Part shown: in pieces, positions 1-7,922 of the stretch
Numbering within the stretch: the first letter of the stretch is position 1
Layout of the letters: every line of letters begins with the position of its first letter
Origin: Agarivorans sp050870875
Lineage (GTDB): Bacteria; Pseudomonadota; Gammaproteobacteria; Enterobacterales; Celerinatantimonadaceae
Assembly (NCBI RefSeq): GCF_050870875.2
Contig: NZ_CP194041.2
Coordinates: 1,860,001-1,924,000 of the forward strand
Length of the DNA: 64,000 nucleotides
Direction of reading: 5' to 3'
Made by a program: the position numbers and the translations under genes
The notes under the pieces: generated by a model
The model's database searches: none
Told to the model about the DNA's origin: nothing
What the model saw: the letters and a program-made list of their open reading frames with translations, nothing else

Positions 1-123
1 AGAAAGGCGATGGAGTTGCTGATTGATAAACAGCTGAAATTGAAACAACAGCAGCAAATGCGCGAAGAGCAAAAGTTGCTTGATGAATATGCTTTATATG
101 CCCATTTACGTGGTCAAGCATAA
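1..123 (+). CDS. fliJ: FliJ, C-terminal fragment
   Basis: The window opens inside a reading frame that ends with TAA at 121-123; the last 40 codons are visible. They encode a charged, Gln/Lys/Glu-rich helix, as expected for the coiled-coil C-terminus of FliJ, the export-apparatus stalk protein that couples the FliI ATPase to FlhA. The call rests mainly on position: fliJ normally precedes fliK, which follows here. The body of the gene is outside the window, so the call is contextual. Confidence 0.7.
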   Translation, partial: RKAMELLIDKQLKLKQQQQMREEQKLLDEYALYAHLRGQA

Positions 124-140
124 TTGGCGTATTTTTTGCC
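124..140 (+). promoter_or_regulatory. Candidate sigma-54 promoter in front of fliK
   Basis: TGGC at 125-128 and TTGC at 136-139 are separated by 7 bases. The -24 GG and -12 GC are 10 bases apart, exactly the RpoN spacing. The site starts directly after the fliJ stop and lies about 104 bases before the fliK ATG. In Vibrio-type polar systems the fliK operon is a known RpoN-dependent class, which fits. No activator site was identified. Confidence 0.6.
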
Positions 141-243
141 TAATACTTATATGTGCCATCGCTTTGCCGCTTTGCTCGATAGAGACTCTGTGTTTCTTTG
201 CTCGCATGGTAAATAAAGATAATTTTTAAGGGTAAGCAACAAT

Positions 244-2442
244 ATGGAATTATTGTTAACAGATACCGCCGGGGCTAATCAATTCTCGGCCTTAAGCAGC
301 GCTTCGCTAAGCCCTTCTGCTGGAGCTGGCGAGTTTGCAAAAATGGTTAGTGAGTTGGATAACTTACCTAAGGCTGAAAATGCCCTTGGTTCTTTAGTTA
401 AAGAGCAGTTTGTTAAACCGCAAACCGAGCAGAATGCCTCTCAGTCATCGCTTGAGTCGCAAAGCCCTTCAGATTTACTGAAACAGTTGACTGACGCAAA
501 ACAAGTTGTAGTTGATTTAAATCAGACTGGTGCTGTGGAAGGAGAGGCTGAATCTGAACAGCCTCAGTCGACAGCTAAACTTACGGATTTAACTACTTTA
601 TCTGAGAAAGAGGATACCGATGTGAAGGCAAGCGGCAGGGATCTGCCGCTCGATATCGAAACGGATGACGTGGACCTTTCTCTTGAAGATTCGAACAGCG
701 CCGCTGAAGCTCATGCAAAGGCTAGCTCTGACAGTGAAGAATTGTTGAACCTCGACGAAAAAGTAACTGAGGATAAAACAGCTGCGGACTCTGATGAGAC
801 CGATCCCGACAGCGATCTCATCGCGATGCTAACTAAGGATAGCTCGTTGGCAGAAGTGACGGCTTCGAGCAAGTCGCAATCATCGGATCAAGTTGACAGT
901 GAAAGTGTTGAAACTGCAAACACGAAACTCAGTAATGGAACTCCAACTCAGCTGGAAAAACAAAATGTCACCGAGGGATCTAGTGTTCCCAAACAAGCCG
1001 TCAGCACGGTCGTTGGTGATGCCGCGGCTAAGGATGTAACTACTCAGGTCAGCGATCGTCCTCAGCAAAAAGTAGCGAGTGATTTGAGCAAGGCTGAAGC
1101 ATCACGTCCTCAGCAAAAAGTAGCGAGTGATTTGAGCAAGGCTGAAGCATCAAGCAGTGGTACACCGCCAGAGAACAAAACTGATGATAAACAATCAGTT
1201 AATGCCCAATCAACGCCGCTCAGTGGTCATAGTAAGCTCGAGCAAGTTGAGTTAGCAAAAAATCAGTCAACTCATGCGACAGGTAGGCTTGAACAAACCG
1301 ATATAACTAAGGCGCAGAATAGCAAGCTTGAACAAGCCGAGTTAGCCAAGTCTCAATCAGCTCAATCAGCCCAAGCCAACAGCATTGCTGATAAGTCGGC
1401 AGGTTCGGATACGGTGAAAGCCGATCCTGGTCAGCAAGCTGCGACTGTGACCTCAAAAGTCGAGTCGAATTTGAATGCTGTCGCAACAAGCGGCGAACGC
1501 CGCTCTGTGAATCAAACCTCAACGTCTAGCGGTAATACAGTGGTTGCGGCGCAGCAGAGTGGGACGACTAACGACACTAAATTAAACGCCAATCTTAGCC
1601 AAGCGAAAGAAATCACGCCTGAGCAACAGCAGCCAACACCACATCGGGTTGTCGATGCAAAAGTTCAGAGCTTTAGTCAAGTTGCAGAATCAGCGAATAA
1701 AACTCAAAGTGGGACTGCTGAATCAGGTGCCCAAGCTGATAAGTTCGCAAGTTCAGCGTTTGCAGATGGGCGTGCCACGAGCGAAGGTAAGCATAGTGAT
1801 GATCATCAACAACAAGGGCAGGCTCAACAGCATACGGCAGCTCAACTTGGCTTAACTGAATCGGCTAGAGCACAGCAGACGAATCATCACTTTAATGGTG
1901 TCTCTGGAGCAGAGTCCGTTAATCGAACTGAGCAAAATGGCGAGATAAGCCTGAAGCAAGCTCAACAAGCGAATCAACTCAATGACAAAAATGGGCTGAT
2001 GAATCAACGTTTAAATCCTAGTCAATATCAAGCGCCTGCAGAATTAAATCAACGCGTGCAATATATGCTAAGCCAAGGCATGCATAAAGCTGAAATCCGT
2101 TTAGATCCTGCAGAGCTAGGTAGTATGCATGTGCGCTTGCAAATGAATCATGAGCAACAAGTATCGGTACATATTCAGGTGCAAAACCCGCAAGCACGAG
2201 AAGCCTTAGAGCAAACCATGCCTCGGTTGCGTGAAATGCTTCAACAACAAGGCATAGAGCTTGGTCAAAGTTCGGTCAATCAGCAGCATCAAGGGAGTTC
2301 TTCTAATCAAGGCCAAGGTCAATCTTTAGCGGGTGGTGGGACAGAGAGTCTGCGTCGCGGTATTGAGGGCGGTGTTGAACAAGAGCTAGACAGTTCGCAG
2401 ATAAATCAATCAAGTCGTGACGGAATCGACTTCTACGCATAG
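244..2442 (+). CDS. fliK: Flagellar hook-length control protein FliK
   Basis: This 732-residue protein measures hook length and switches export specificity through FlhB. Residues about 1-590 are low-complexity, rich in Ser, Gln, Ala, Glu and Thr, as in the disordered ruler part of FliK. Residues about 600-690 form the conserved Flg_hook domain, seen around ELNQRVQYML and AEIRLDPAELG, followed by a Gln/Ser/Gly-rich tail. The start has GGGTAAGC upstream. It is long for the family (E. coli about 375), with the excess in the ruler, including a perfect 48-base duplication. It follows a sigma-54-like site and precedes fliL. Confidence 0.95.
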   Translation: MELLLTDTAGANQFSALSSASLSPSAGAGEFAKMVSELDNLPKAENALGSLVKEQFVKPQTEQNASQSSLESQSPSDLLKQLTDAKQVVVDLNQTGAVEGEAESEQPQSTAKLTDLTTLSEKEDTDVKASGRDLPLDIETDDVDLSLEDSNSAAEAHAKASSDSEELLNLDEKVTEDKTAADSDETDPDSDLIAMLTKDSSLAEVTASSKSQSSDQVDSESVETANTKLSNGTPTQLEKQNVTEGSSVPKQAVSTVVGDAAAKDVTTQVSDRPQQKVASDLSKAEASRPQQKVASDLSKAEASSSGTPPENKTDDKQSVNAQSTPLSGHSKLEQVELAKNQSTHATGRLEQTDITKAQNSKLEQAELAKSQSAQSAQANSIADKSAGSDTVKADPGQQAATVTSKVESNLNAVATSGERRSVNQTSTSSGNTVVAAQQSGTTNDTKLNANLSQAKEITPEQQQPTPHRVVDAKVQSFSQVAESANKTQSGTAESGAQADKFASSAFADGRATSEGKHSDDHQQQGQAQQHTAAQLGLTESARAQQTNHHFNGVSGAESVNRTEQNGEISLKQAQQANQLNDKNGLMNQRLNPSQYQAPAELNQRVQYMLSQGMHKAEIRLDPAELGSMHVRLQMNHEQQVSVHIQVQNPQAREALEQTMPRLREMLQQQGIELGQSSVNQQHQGSSSNQGQGQSLAGGGTESLRRGIEGGVEQELDSSQINQSSRDGIDFYA
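1057..1152 (+). repeat. Perfect 2 x 48-base in-frame tandem repeat in fliK
   Basis: Copies at 1057-1104 and 1105-1152 are identical base for base. Each encodes 16 residues beginning RPQQKVAS. Because it is a multiple of three, the ruler is lengthened without a frame change. The lack of any divergence points to a recent duplication. Confidence 0.95.
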
Positions 2443-2526
2443 TTTATTTGCTGCTAAGGCTGTTGTCGTCCATCCTAACTATGTAATAATCAAATCAGTT
2501 TTAGTTATTAATTCATGGAAGCATAA

Positions 2527-3036
2527 ATGGCTGAAGAAACAGAACTAAAAGTAGAGGAAGAGGGCTCAGGGAGTAAGAAGAAGCTAATCATCATTGTTGC
2601 CATTGTTGCCGTATTGGTGATCGGAGGTGTGGTTGGCTTTCTGTTAATGAGCGGCGGTGGGGATGAAGCACCAGCCGCAGCCACGCCTTCAGAAGAAGCC
2701 ACGTCGAGCGTTACCCATAGTGCCTTATATGTTGGTATGCCTCGGCCATTTGTATTTAATATTGTCGGCGATAGTCGGGACCGTTTGGTACAGATCAAGG
2801 TGCAGTTATTAGTGAGAGGCACGGTCAACGAAGAGTTAGCGAAGCTACATATCCCATTGATTGAAGGCACCTTGTTGAATGTGTTTAGTTCCGCGTCGGT
2901 TGACGATTTGTCGACGCAACAAGGGAAAGATGCTTTGCGAGAGAATTCGCTCGTTGAAACACAAAAAGCATTAAAAGAAATTACTGGTAAAGTAGTGGTT
3001 GAGAAAATTCTCTTCACCGGTTTTGTGATGCAATAA
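2527..3036 (+). CDS. fliL: Flagellar basal body protein FliL
   Basis: This 169-residue single-pass inner-membrane protein surrounds the stator and supports torque. A short acidic, basic-ended cytoplasmic stretch is followed by a transmembrane helix at about residues 20-40 (KKLIIIVAIVAVLVIGG region). A linker rich in Ala, Glu and Pro and a periplasmic FliL domain follow to the C-terminus (FTGFVMQ). The length is normal. It is the first gene of the tightly packed switch/export block and lies 9 bases before fliM. Confidence 0.95.
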   Translation: MAEETELKVEEEGSGSKKKLIIIVAIVAVLVIGGVVGFLLMSGGGDEAPAAATPSEEATSSVTHSALYVGMPRPFVFNIVGDSRDRLVQIKVQLLVRGTVNEELAKLHIPLIEGTLLNVFSSASVDDLSTQQGKDALRENSLVETQKALKEITGKVVVEKILFTGFVMQ

Positions 3037-3045
3037 AGGAATACC

Positions 3046-4074
3046 GTGAGCGATTTATTAAGCCAAGACGAAATTGATGCGCTGTTACATGGTGTCGATG
3101 ACATAGAAGAGGACATTATTGAGCCAGAAATGTCTGGCAGTGTGGTTGAGTTTGACTTCTCTTCCCAAGATAGGATTGTGCGTGGTCGGATGCCAACGCT
3201 TGAGTTGGTGAATGAACGCTTTGCTCGACATATGCGGATTAGTTTATTTAACATGATGCGCCGCACCGCAGAGGTGTCGATTAATGGCGTACAAATGATT
3301 AAGTTTGGTGAATACGTCCATACCTTGTTTGTTCCTACGAGTTTGAATATGGTTCGTTTCCGTCCATTGAAGGGGACGGCCTTGATCACCATGGAAGCTC
3401 GCTTGGTGTTTATTTTAGTGGAAAACTTTTTTGGCGGTGATGGCCGTTATCATGCCAAAATTGAAGGTCGAGAATTTACACCCACCGAGCGCCGCATCAT
3501 CCAGATGCTGCTGAAGTTAATTTTTGAAGATTATGTTGAAGCTTGGGCGCCAGTTATGGATGTGGGCTTTGATTATCTGGATTCTGAAGTGAATCCAGCG
3601 ATGGCCAATATTGTTAGCCCTACCGAAGTGATCGTTGTCAGTTCATTTCATATTGAGTTAGATGGCGGTGGCGGAGATTTTCATATTGCCATGCCATACT
3701 CGATGTTGGAACCGATTCGTGAACTACTCGACGCGGGTGTGCAAAGTGACAAACAAGATACCGATCAACGCTGGAGTTCGGCGCTTAGAGACGAAATAAT
3801 GGATGTTCCGGTTGGTTTACACACCAAGTTATTAGAGACCGATGTCACTTTACGACAGTTGATGCATTTGAAAGTGGGGGATGTTATTCCGGTCGTGATG
3901 CCCGAAACCGCAATGTTATTTGTAGAAGACTTACCAAGTTACCGAGTCAAAATTGGCCAAAGCAACGAGAAAATGGCACTGAAAATTGAAACTCAATTAA
4001 AACGTCCGGACACTGTGAAGAGTGATTTGGAATTGGTCGTCAGTAGCAGCCGTCGACTTACTAGCGATGATTGA
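3046..4074 (+). CDS. fliM: Flagellar motor switch protein FliM
   Basis: This 342-residue C-ring protein receives CheY-P and changes rotation direction. The N-terminus carries the CheY-binding motif LSQDEIDALL at residues 5-14. A CheC-like middle domain and a C-terminal SpoA domain follow (about 255-330), the latter shared with FliN. The start codon is GTG, preceded by AAAGGA. It sits between fliL and fliN, as in most flagellar operons. Confidence 0.97.
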   Translation: MSDLLSQDEIDALLHGVDDIEEDIIEPEMSGSVVEFDFSSQDRIVRGRMPTLELVNERFARHMRISLFNMMRRTAEVSINGVQMIKFGEYVHTLFVPTSLNMVRFRPLKGTALITMEARLVFILVENFFGGDGRYHAKIEGREFTPTERRIIQMLLKLIFEDYVEAWAPVMDVGFDYLDSEVNPAMANIVSPTEVIVVSSFHIELDGGGGDFHIAMPYSMLEPIRELLDAGVQSDKQDTDQRWSSALRDEIMDVPVGLHTKLLETDVTLRQLMHLKVGDVIPVVMPETAMLFVEDLPSYRVKIGQSNEKMALKIETQLKRPDTVKSDLELVVSSSRRLTSDD

Positions 4075-4092
4075 GATAAATGAGGAAAAACA

Positions 4093-4464
4093 ATGAGTGA
4101 TCAAGATGATATGGCTGATGAGTGGGCAGCAGCAATGGCCGAAGCAGAGCCAGCTCCGTTAGAAGAGTTTGTCGATGAATCTAAGCCTATCTCAGAGGAA
4201 GAACAACGTAAACTCGATTCAATCATGGATATTCCGGTCACGATTTCCATGGAAGTTGGTCGTAGTAATATTAGTATTCGTAATTTGTTACAACTTAACC
4301 AAGGCTCGGTGGTTGAGCTGGATAGGGTGGCAGGCGAACCCCTCGATGTATTAGTGAATGGTACTTTAATCGCACATGGCGAAGTGGTGGTGGTAAATGA
4401 TAAGTTTGGTATCCGTCTCACCGATGTGATTAGCCAAACCGAACGGATTAAAAAGCTCAAGTGA
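4093..4464 (+). CDS. fliN: Flagellar motor switch protein FliN
   Basis: This 123-residue protein forms the base of the C ring with FliM and docks FliH/FliI. The acidic N-terminal third is variable. Residues about 45-120 are the SpoA domain (IPVTISMEVGR, LLQLNQGSVVELD, RLTDVIS). It follows fliM by 18 bases with GAGGAAAAAC as ribosome site, and its stop overlaps the start of fliO. Confidence 0.97.
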   Translation: MSDQDDMADEWAAAMAEAEPAPLEEFVDESKPISEEEQRKLDSIMDIPVTISMEVGRSNISIRNLLQLNQGSVVELDRVAGEPLDVLVNGTLIAHGEVVVVNDKFGIRLTDVISQTERIKKLK

Positions 4465-4871
4465 TGCAATTGCGCAAATTAGCTTATTTATTGGCTTGTA
4501 GCATGGTATTACCTGTATATGCAGAGCAGACGACGGCAAGTACCTCTAACAGTCAGGTGGAATTGGTCTCTTGGCTGATGTCTTTTGCTTTGGTCTTGGT
4601 GACTATTTTTGTTTGTGCTTGGGTTTTAAAGAAAACCCGTTTGAGTCAATTTGCTGGCGGTCAAGCGAAGGTTGTCGCAAATTTGGCTCTGGGAACACGA
4701 GAGCGAGTAATGGTCGTGGAGATTGGCCAGCAACAATATCTGTTAGGGGTAACTGCACAATCAATTAACCTGTTGGATAAATTAGAACAACCTCTAGAGG
4801 TCAAGAATAATTCTGCCAACGGAAACTTCGCAAAACAGCTGCAAGGAATGTTATTTAAAAATGAAAAGTAA
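4464..4871 (+). CDS. fliO: Flagellar export protein FliO
   Basis: This is a short membrane protein of about 135 residues that helps assemble the FliP ring of the export gate. It has a signal-like hydrophobic start (LAYLLACSMVLPVYA), a second hydrophobic helix at about 33-52, then a cytoplasmic FliO domain with LGTRERVMVVEIG, typical of the family. ATG at 4464 overlaps the fliN stop; GTG at 4461 in the same frame is an alternative. The gene overlaps fliP by 11 bases. Confidence 0.92.
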   Translation: MQLRKLAYLLACSMVLPVYAEQTTASTSNSQVELVSWLMSFALVLVTIFVCAWVLKKTRLSQFAGGQAKVVANLALGTRERVMVVEIGQQQYLLGVTAQSINLLDKLEQPLEVKNNSANGNFAKQLQGMLFKNEK

Positions 4872-5607
4872 GTGGCTGTTATGGCTTTTGGGTATTGGTT
4901 TAGTTTTTAGCTTACCCAGTTACGCCCAGAATGGGATCCTGCCAGCGATTACTATGACGACCAGTCCCGATGGCGGGCAAGAGTATTCAGTCACACTACA
5001 AGTTTTAGCCTTAATGACTGCATTGTCATTTTTGCCAGCTTTGGTGATTATGATGACCTCTTTCACCCGTATCGTCGTGGTGATGTCTATCTTACGTCAA
5101 GCCATGGGGTTGCAGCAAAGCCCGTCGAACCAAGTCATCATTGGCATTGCGCTATTTTTGACTTTTTTCATTATGTCACCCGTGATTGATAAGGTGAATG
5201 AGAACGCGGTACAGCCCTATCTCAATGAGCAGCTAAGTTCAACCGAAGCTTTTGAGCAGGCCAAGCAGCCGCTGAAAGAGTTTATGTTGGCGCAAACGCG
5301 TTTGACTGATTTAGATACTTTTATCCGGATCTCAAAAATTGAAGTCGGCTCTCCTGAAGAAGTTCCGATGACGGTGCTTATACCAGCCTTTATTACTTCA
5401 GAACTGAAAACCGCTTTTCAAATTGGCTTTATGTTATTTATTCCTTTTTTGGTGATTGATTTGGTTGTCGCTAGTATTTTGATGGCGATGGGAATGATGA
5501 TGTTATCGCCGATGATTGTATCCTTGCCTTTTAAGTTAATGTTGTTTGTATTAGTGGACGGTTGGAGCTTAGTGATGGGCACTCTCGCCAATAGCTTTGG
5601 TGTGTGA
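4861..5607 (+). CDS. fliP: Flagellar export gate protein FliP
   Basis: This 248-residue integral membrane protein forms the core of the type III export gate. A cleavable signal peptide is visible (residues about 1-22, ending YAQ). Family hallmarks follow: MTSFTRIVVVMSILRQAMG, SPSNQVIIG and, near the C-terminus, MMMLSPMIVSLPFKLMLFVL. The length is normal. It overlaps fliO, which suggests translational coupling. Confidence 0.97.
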   Translation: MKSKWLLWLLGIGLVFSLPSYAQNGILPAITMTTSPDGGQEYSVTLQVLALMTALSFLPALVIMMTSFTRIVVVMSILRQAMGLQQSPSNQVIIGIALFLTFFIMSPVIDKVNENAVQPYLNEQLSSTEAFEQAKQPLKEFMLAQTRLTDLDTFIRISKIEVGSPEEVPMTVLIPAFITSELKTAFQIGFMLFIPFLVIDLVVASILMAMGMMMLSPMIVSLPFKLMLFVLVDGWSLVMGTLANSFGV

Positions 5608-5629
5608 TAGATAAGCAAGGAGTAAGGTA

Positions 5630-5899
5630 ATGCAACCAGAAGTCTTTGTTGATGTATTCCGGATGGCACTTGGGCAGGTGGTTATTTTGGTTTCAGCGGC
5701 GATTATCCCTAGCTTATTAGTTGGTTTAGTGGTCTCTATTTTTCAAGCGGCAACCTCCATTAATGAACAAACCTTAAGTTTTCTGCCTCGCTTACTGGTT
5801 ACTTTGGCATCGCTGATGTTTGCGGGTCATTGGTTTACAGAAAAGCTCATGGAATTATTTTTTACCATGGTTGATATGATCCCGCAGGTTGTTGGCTGA
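5630..5899 (+). CDS. fliQ: Flagellar export gate protein FliQ
   Basis: An 89-residue protein with two transmembrane helices (about 15-38 and 52-75) separated by a loop with QAATSINEQTLSF, characteristic of FliQ/SctS. It joins FliP and FliR in the helical export gate. AAGGAGTAAGG precedes the ATG. The stop shares a base with the fliR start. Confidence 0.97.
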   Translation: MQPEVFVDVFRMALGQVVILVSAAIIPSLLVGLVVSIFQAATSINEQTLSFLPRLLVTLASLMFAGHWFTEKLMELFFTMVDMIPQVVG

Positions 5900-6678
5900 T
5901 GGAATTTTCTGCCGAGTTGATCATGGCTTGGATTGGACAATATTTATGGGCCTTTACGCGTATTGCGGCGATGTTGATGGTGCTAGCCAGTTTTGGCGGA
6001 AAGACGGTCCCAACTCGAGTCCGGATATTGTTGGCTTTAGCGATTACTTTTGCTTTGGTACCAGTATTACCCGATGTGCAAGGTATAGAGTTATTCTCGT
6101 TACAATCTTTTATTGTGGTATTGCAGCAAATATTAATTGGGGTCGCGATAGGTTTTATTTCTCAATTACTGATGCAAACGTTTGTCGTGGGCGGACAAAT
6201 TATTGCGATGCAAACCAGTTTGGGTTTTGCTTCTATGGTTGACCCCAATAATGGTCAGAGCACTCCGGTAGTGGGACAGTTTTATCTATTGCTGGCAACG
6301 TTATTGTTTTTGGCGATTGACGGTCATTTACAGTTAATTAGCTTAATTGCGATGAGTTTCGAAACGCTGCCGATCGGTATGCATGGTTTAAGTAGTATCG
6401 ATTATCAGCAACTGGCCGGCTGGTATTCGCAACTATTTCTTGCAGCTTTAGCCTTGTCGATTTCTTCAGTTGTGGCAATGTTGTTGATCAACTTCTCTTT
6501 TGGCATCATGACTCGGGCTGCGCCGCAGTTGAATATTTTTAGTATTGGCTTTGCGGTAAGCATGCTATTTGGTTTATTTATTTTATGGTTAACCATTGGT
6601 GGCTTCCTGGCTCATTTTCAACGACAGTGGGAGGTAGGCCGAAGCATGGCATGTACCATGCTTCGTATTGGTTGTTGA
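5899..6678 (+). CDS. fliR: Flagellar export gate protein FliR
   Basis: A 259-residue multi-pass membrane protein with the family sequence GFASMVDPNNGQSTPVVGQF near residue 115 and a helix-rich C-terminal half (TRAAPQLNIFSIGF). It completes the FliPQR gate. Start and stop junctions are tight (ATG overlaps the fliQ TGA; flhB starts 19 bases on). The last dozen codons lie in a perfect 9-base-pair inverted repeat at 6641-6664. Confidence 0.97.
   Translation: MEFSAELIMAWIGQYLWAFTRIAAMLMVLASFGGKTVPTRVRILLALAITFALVPVLPDVQGIELFSLQSFIVVLQQILIGVAIGFISQLLMQTFVVGGQIIAMQTSLGFASMVDPNNGQSTPVVGQFYLLLATLLFLAIDGHLQLISLIAMSFETLPIGMHGLSSIDYQQLAGWYSQLFLAALALSISSVVAMLLINFSFGIMTRAAPQLNIFSIGFAVSMLFGLFILWLTIGGFLAHFQRQWEVGRSMACTMLRIGC
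6641..6664 (+). repeat. Inverted repeat at the end of fliR
   Basis: GAAGCATGG at 6641-6649 and CCATGCTTC at 6656-6664 are perfect complements around a 6-base loop. The hairpin lies inside the last codons of fliR, 34 bases before flhB. There is no T run behind it, so a rho-independent terminator is unlikely. It could affect flhB translation or mRNA ends, or it could be chance. Confidence 0.6.
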
Positions 6679-6697
6679 CCAATAAGGCTAAGATACG

Positions 6698-7825
6698 ATG
6701 GCTGATGATGATCAAGAACGTACCGAAGAACCCACGGCGAAAAAGCTTGATGAAGCTCGTAACAAGGGGCAAATTGCTCGCTCTAAGGAGTTGGGTACTG
6801 CGGCAGTTTTGATTACGGCTGCAATCGCAATTATGGCTTTTGGTGGCATGCTAGCCGAGTCAATGGTGAAAGTCTTTGAAGTTGCTTTTACTCTGAGTCG
6901 TGAGCAAGTATTCGATGTTCACCTATTGTTTAAAAATATTGGCTCGATTGCTTGGCTGTTGTTTAAGCCGATGTTGTGGATCATGGGGTTTATTGCTTTG
7001 GCAGCCCTGCTCGGAAATACCTTATTAGGTGGTATATCGTTTAGCTGGGAAGCTGCGATGCCCAAGGCGAATAAGTTATCTCCCTTGCAAGGGTTTAAAA
7101 GAATGGTTGGCGTACAAGCTTTGGTAGAGTTTGTTAAAAGTGTTGCCAAAGTGATAGTGATAGCTGGTGTTGTTTGGATTGTATTACGCTGGAAATTTGC
7201 CGATATCTTGTCTTTAAGCCTACAGTCAATTCCGGGCTCTATTGTCAATGCTTTAGATATGTTGCAATGGATGTTGTTAGCGCTGGTTTGTAGTTTAATT
7301 ATTATTGTTATCATTGATGTCCCTTACCAGATATGGAATCACAATAACCAGCTCAAAATGTCTAAGCAGGAAGTGAAAGACGAGCACAAAAATATGGAAG
7401 GAAGCCCTGAAGTTAAGGGGCGGATCCGTCGTTTGCAAATGGAAATGGCTGCTCGTCGTATGATGGCAGATGTGCCGCAAGCGGATGTGGTTGTCACCAA
7501 CCCGACTCATTTTTCGGTGGCGCTTCAGTATGACAGCAAGGCGGGTGGTGCGCCGAAAGTGGTGGCTAAGGGTGTGGATGAGGTGGCGATGAAAATCAGA
7601 GAGATCGCTCGTCATTACGAAGTCCCTATTTTAGAAGCGCCAGCCTTAACGCGTTCTCTATACCATACCACGAAGCTCGGTCAGGATATTCCTGATGGGC
7701 TATATGTCGCAGTGGCTCAAGTATTAGCCTTTGTGTTCCAGTTGGAGCAGTACCGTAAAGGTCGAGGACAACGACCTAAACCTGTGGCTGATGATTTACC
7801 TATCCCCGACGAATTACGATACTAA
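6698..7825 (+). CDS. flhB: Flagellar export switch protein FlhB
   Basis: A 375-residue protein with an N-terminal cytosolic stretch (ERTEEPTAKK), four transmembrane segments (about 30-210) and a cytosolic substrate-specificity switch domain. The autocleavage motif NPTH is at residues 268-271, matching E. coli N269. FliK triggers the switch at this site. The length is usual. It ends the fliK-flhB unit; a 97-base gap with a sigma-54-like site separates it from flhA. Confidence 0.97.
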   Translation: MADDDQERTEEPTAKKLDEARNKGQIARSKELGTAAVLITAAIAIMAFGGMLAESMVKVFEVAFTLSREQVFDVHLLFKNIGSIAWLLFKPMLWIMGFIALAALLGNTLLGGISFSWEAAMPKANKLSPLQGFKRMVGVQALVEFVKSVAKVIVIAGVVWIVLRWKFADILSLSLQSIPGSIVNALDMLQWMLLALVCSLIIIVIIDVPYQIWNHNNQLKMSKQEVKDEHKNMEGSPEVKGRIRRLQMEMAARRMMADVPQADVVVTNPTHFSVALQYDSKAGGAPKVVAKGVDEVAMKIREIARHYEVPILEAPALTRSLYHTTKLGQDIPDGLYVAVAQVLAFVFQLEQYRKGRGQRPKPVADDLPIPDELRY

Positions 7826-7862
7826 GCTCAATTCTATGATTTCTCTAGGTGTACCTTTGTTG

Positions 7863-7879
7863 TTGGCTTAGTTATTGCT
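7863..7879 (+). promoter_or_regulatory. Candidate sigma-54 promoter of the flhA-flhF-flhG-fliA unit
   Basis: TGGC at 7864-7867 and TTGC at 7875-7878 are 7 bases apart, with T after the GC, a full match to the RpoN core. The expected start of transcription is about 7890, some 33 bases before the flhA ATG. In polar-flagellate gammaproteobacteria this operon is known to be RpoN-dependent through the master regulator FlrA/FleQ. Confidence 0.7.
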
Positions 7880-7922
7880 TTTCTAGATTATCTCTTGCTC
7901 TACAGTCAGTATTTCGTCATTT

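Noticed and set aside
2508..3392. Minus-strand open frame of 294 codons over fliL and the start of fliM
   Set aside because: It is antisense to two clear flagellar genes; the translation is rich in Ser/Thr/Ile without family features, as expected from a mirror frame.
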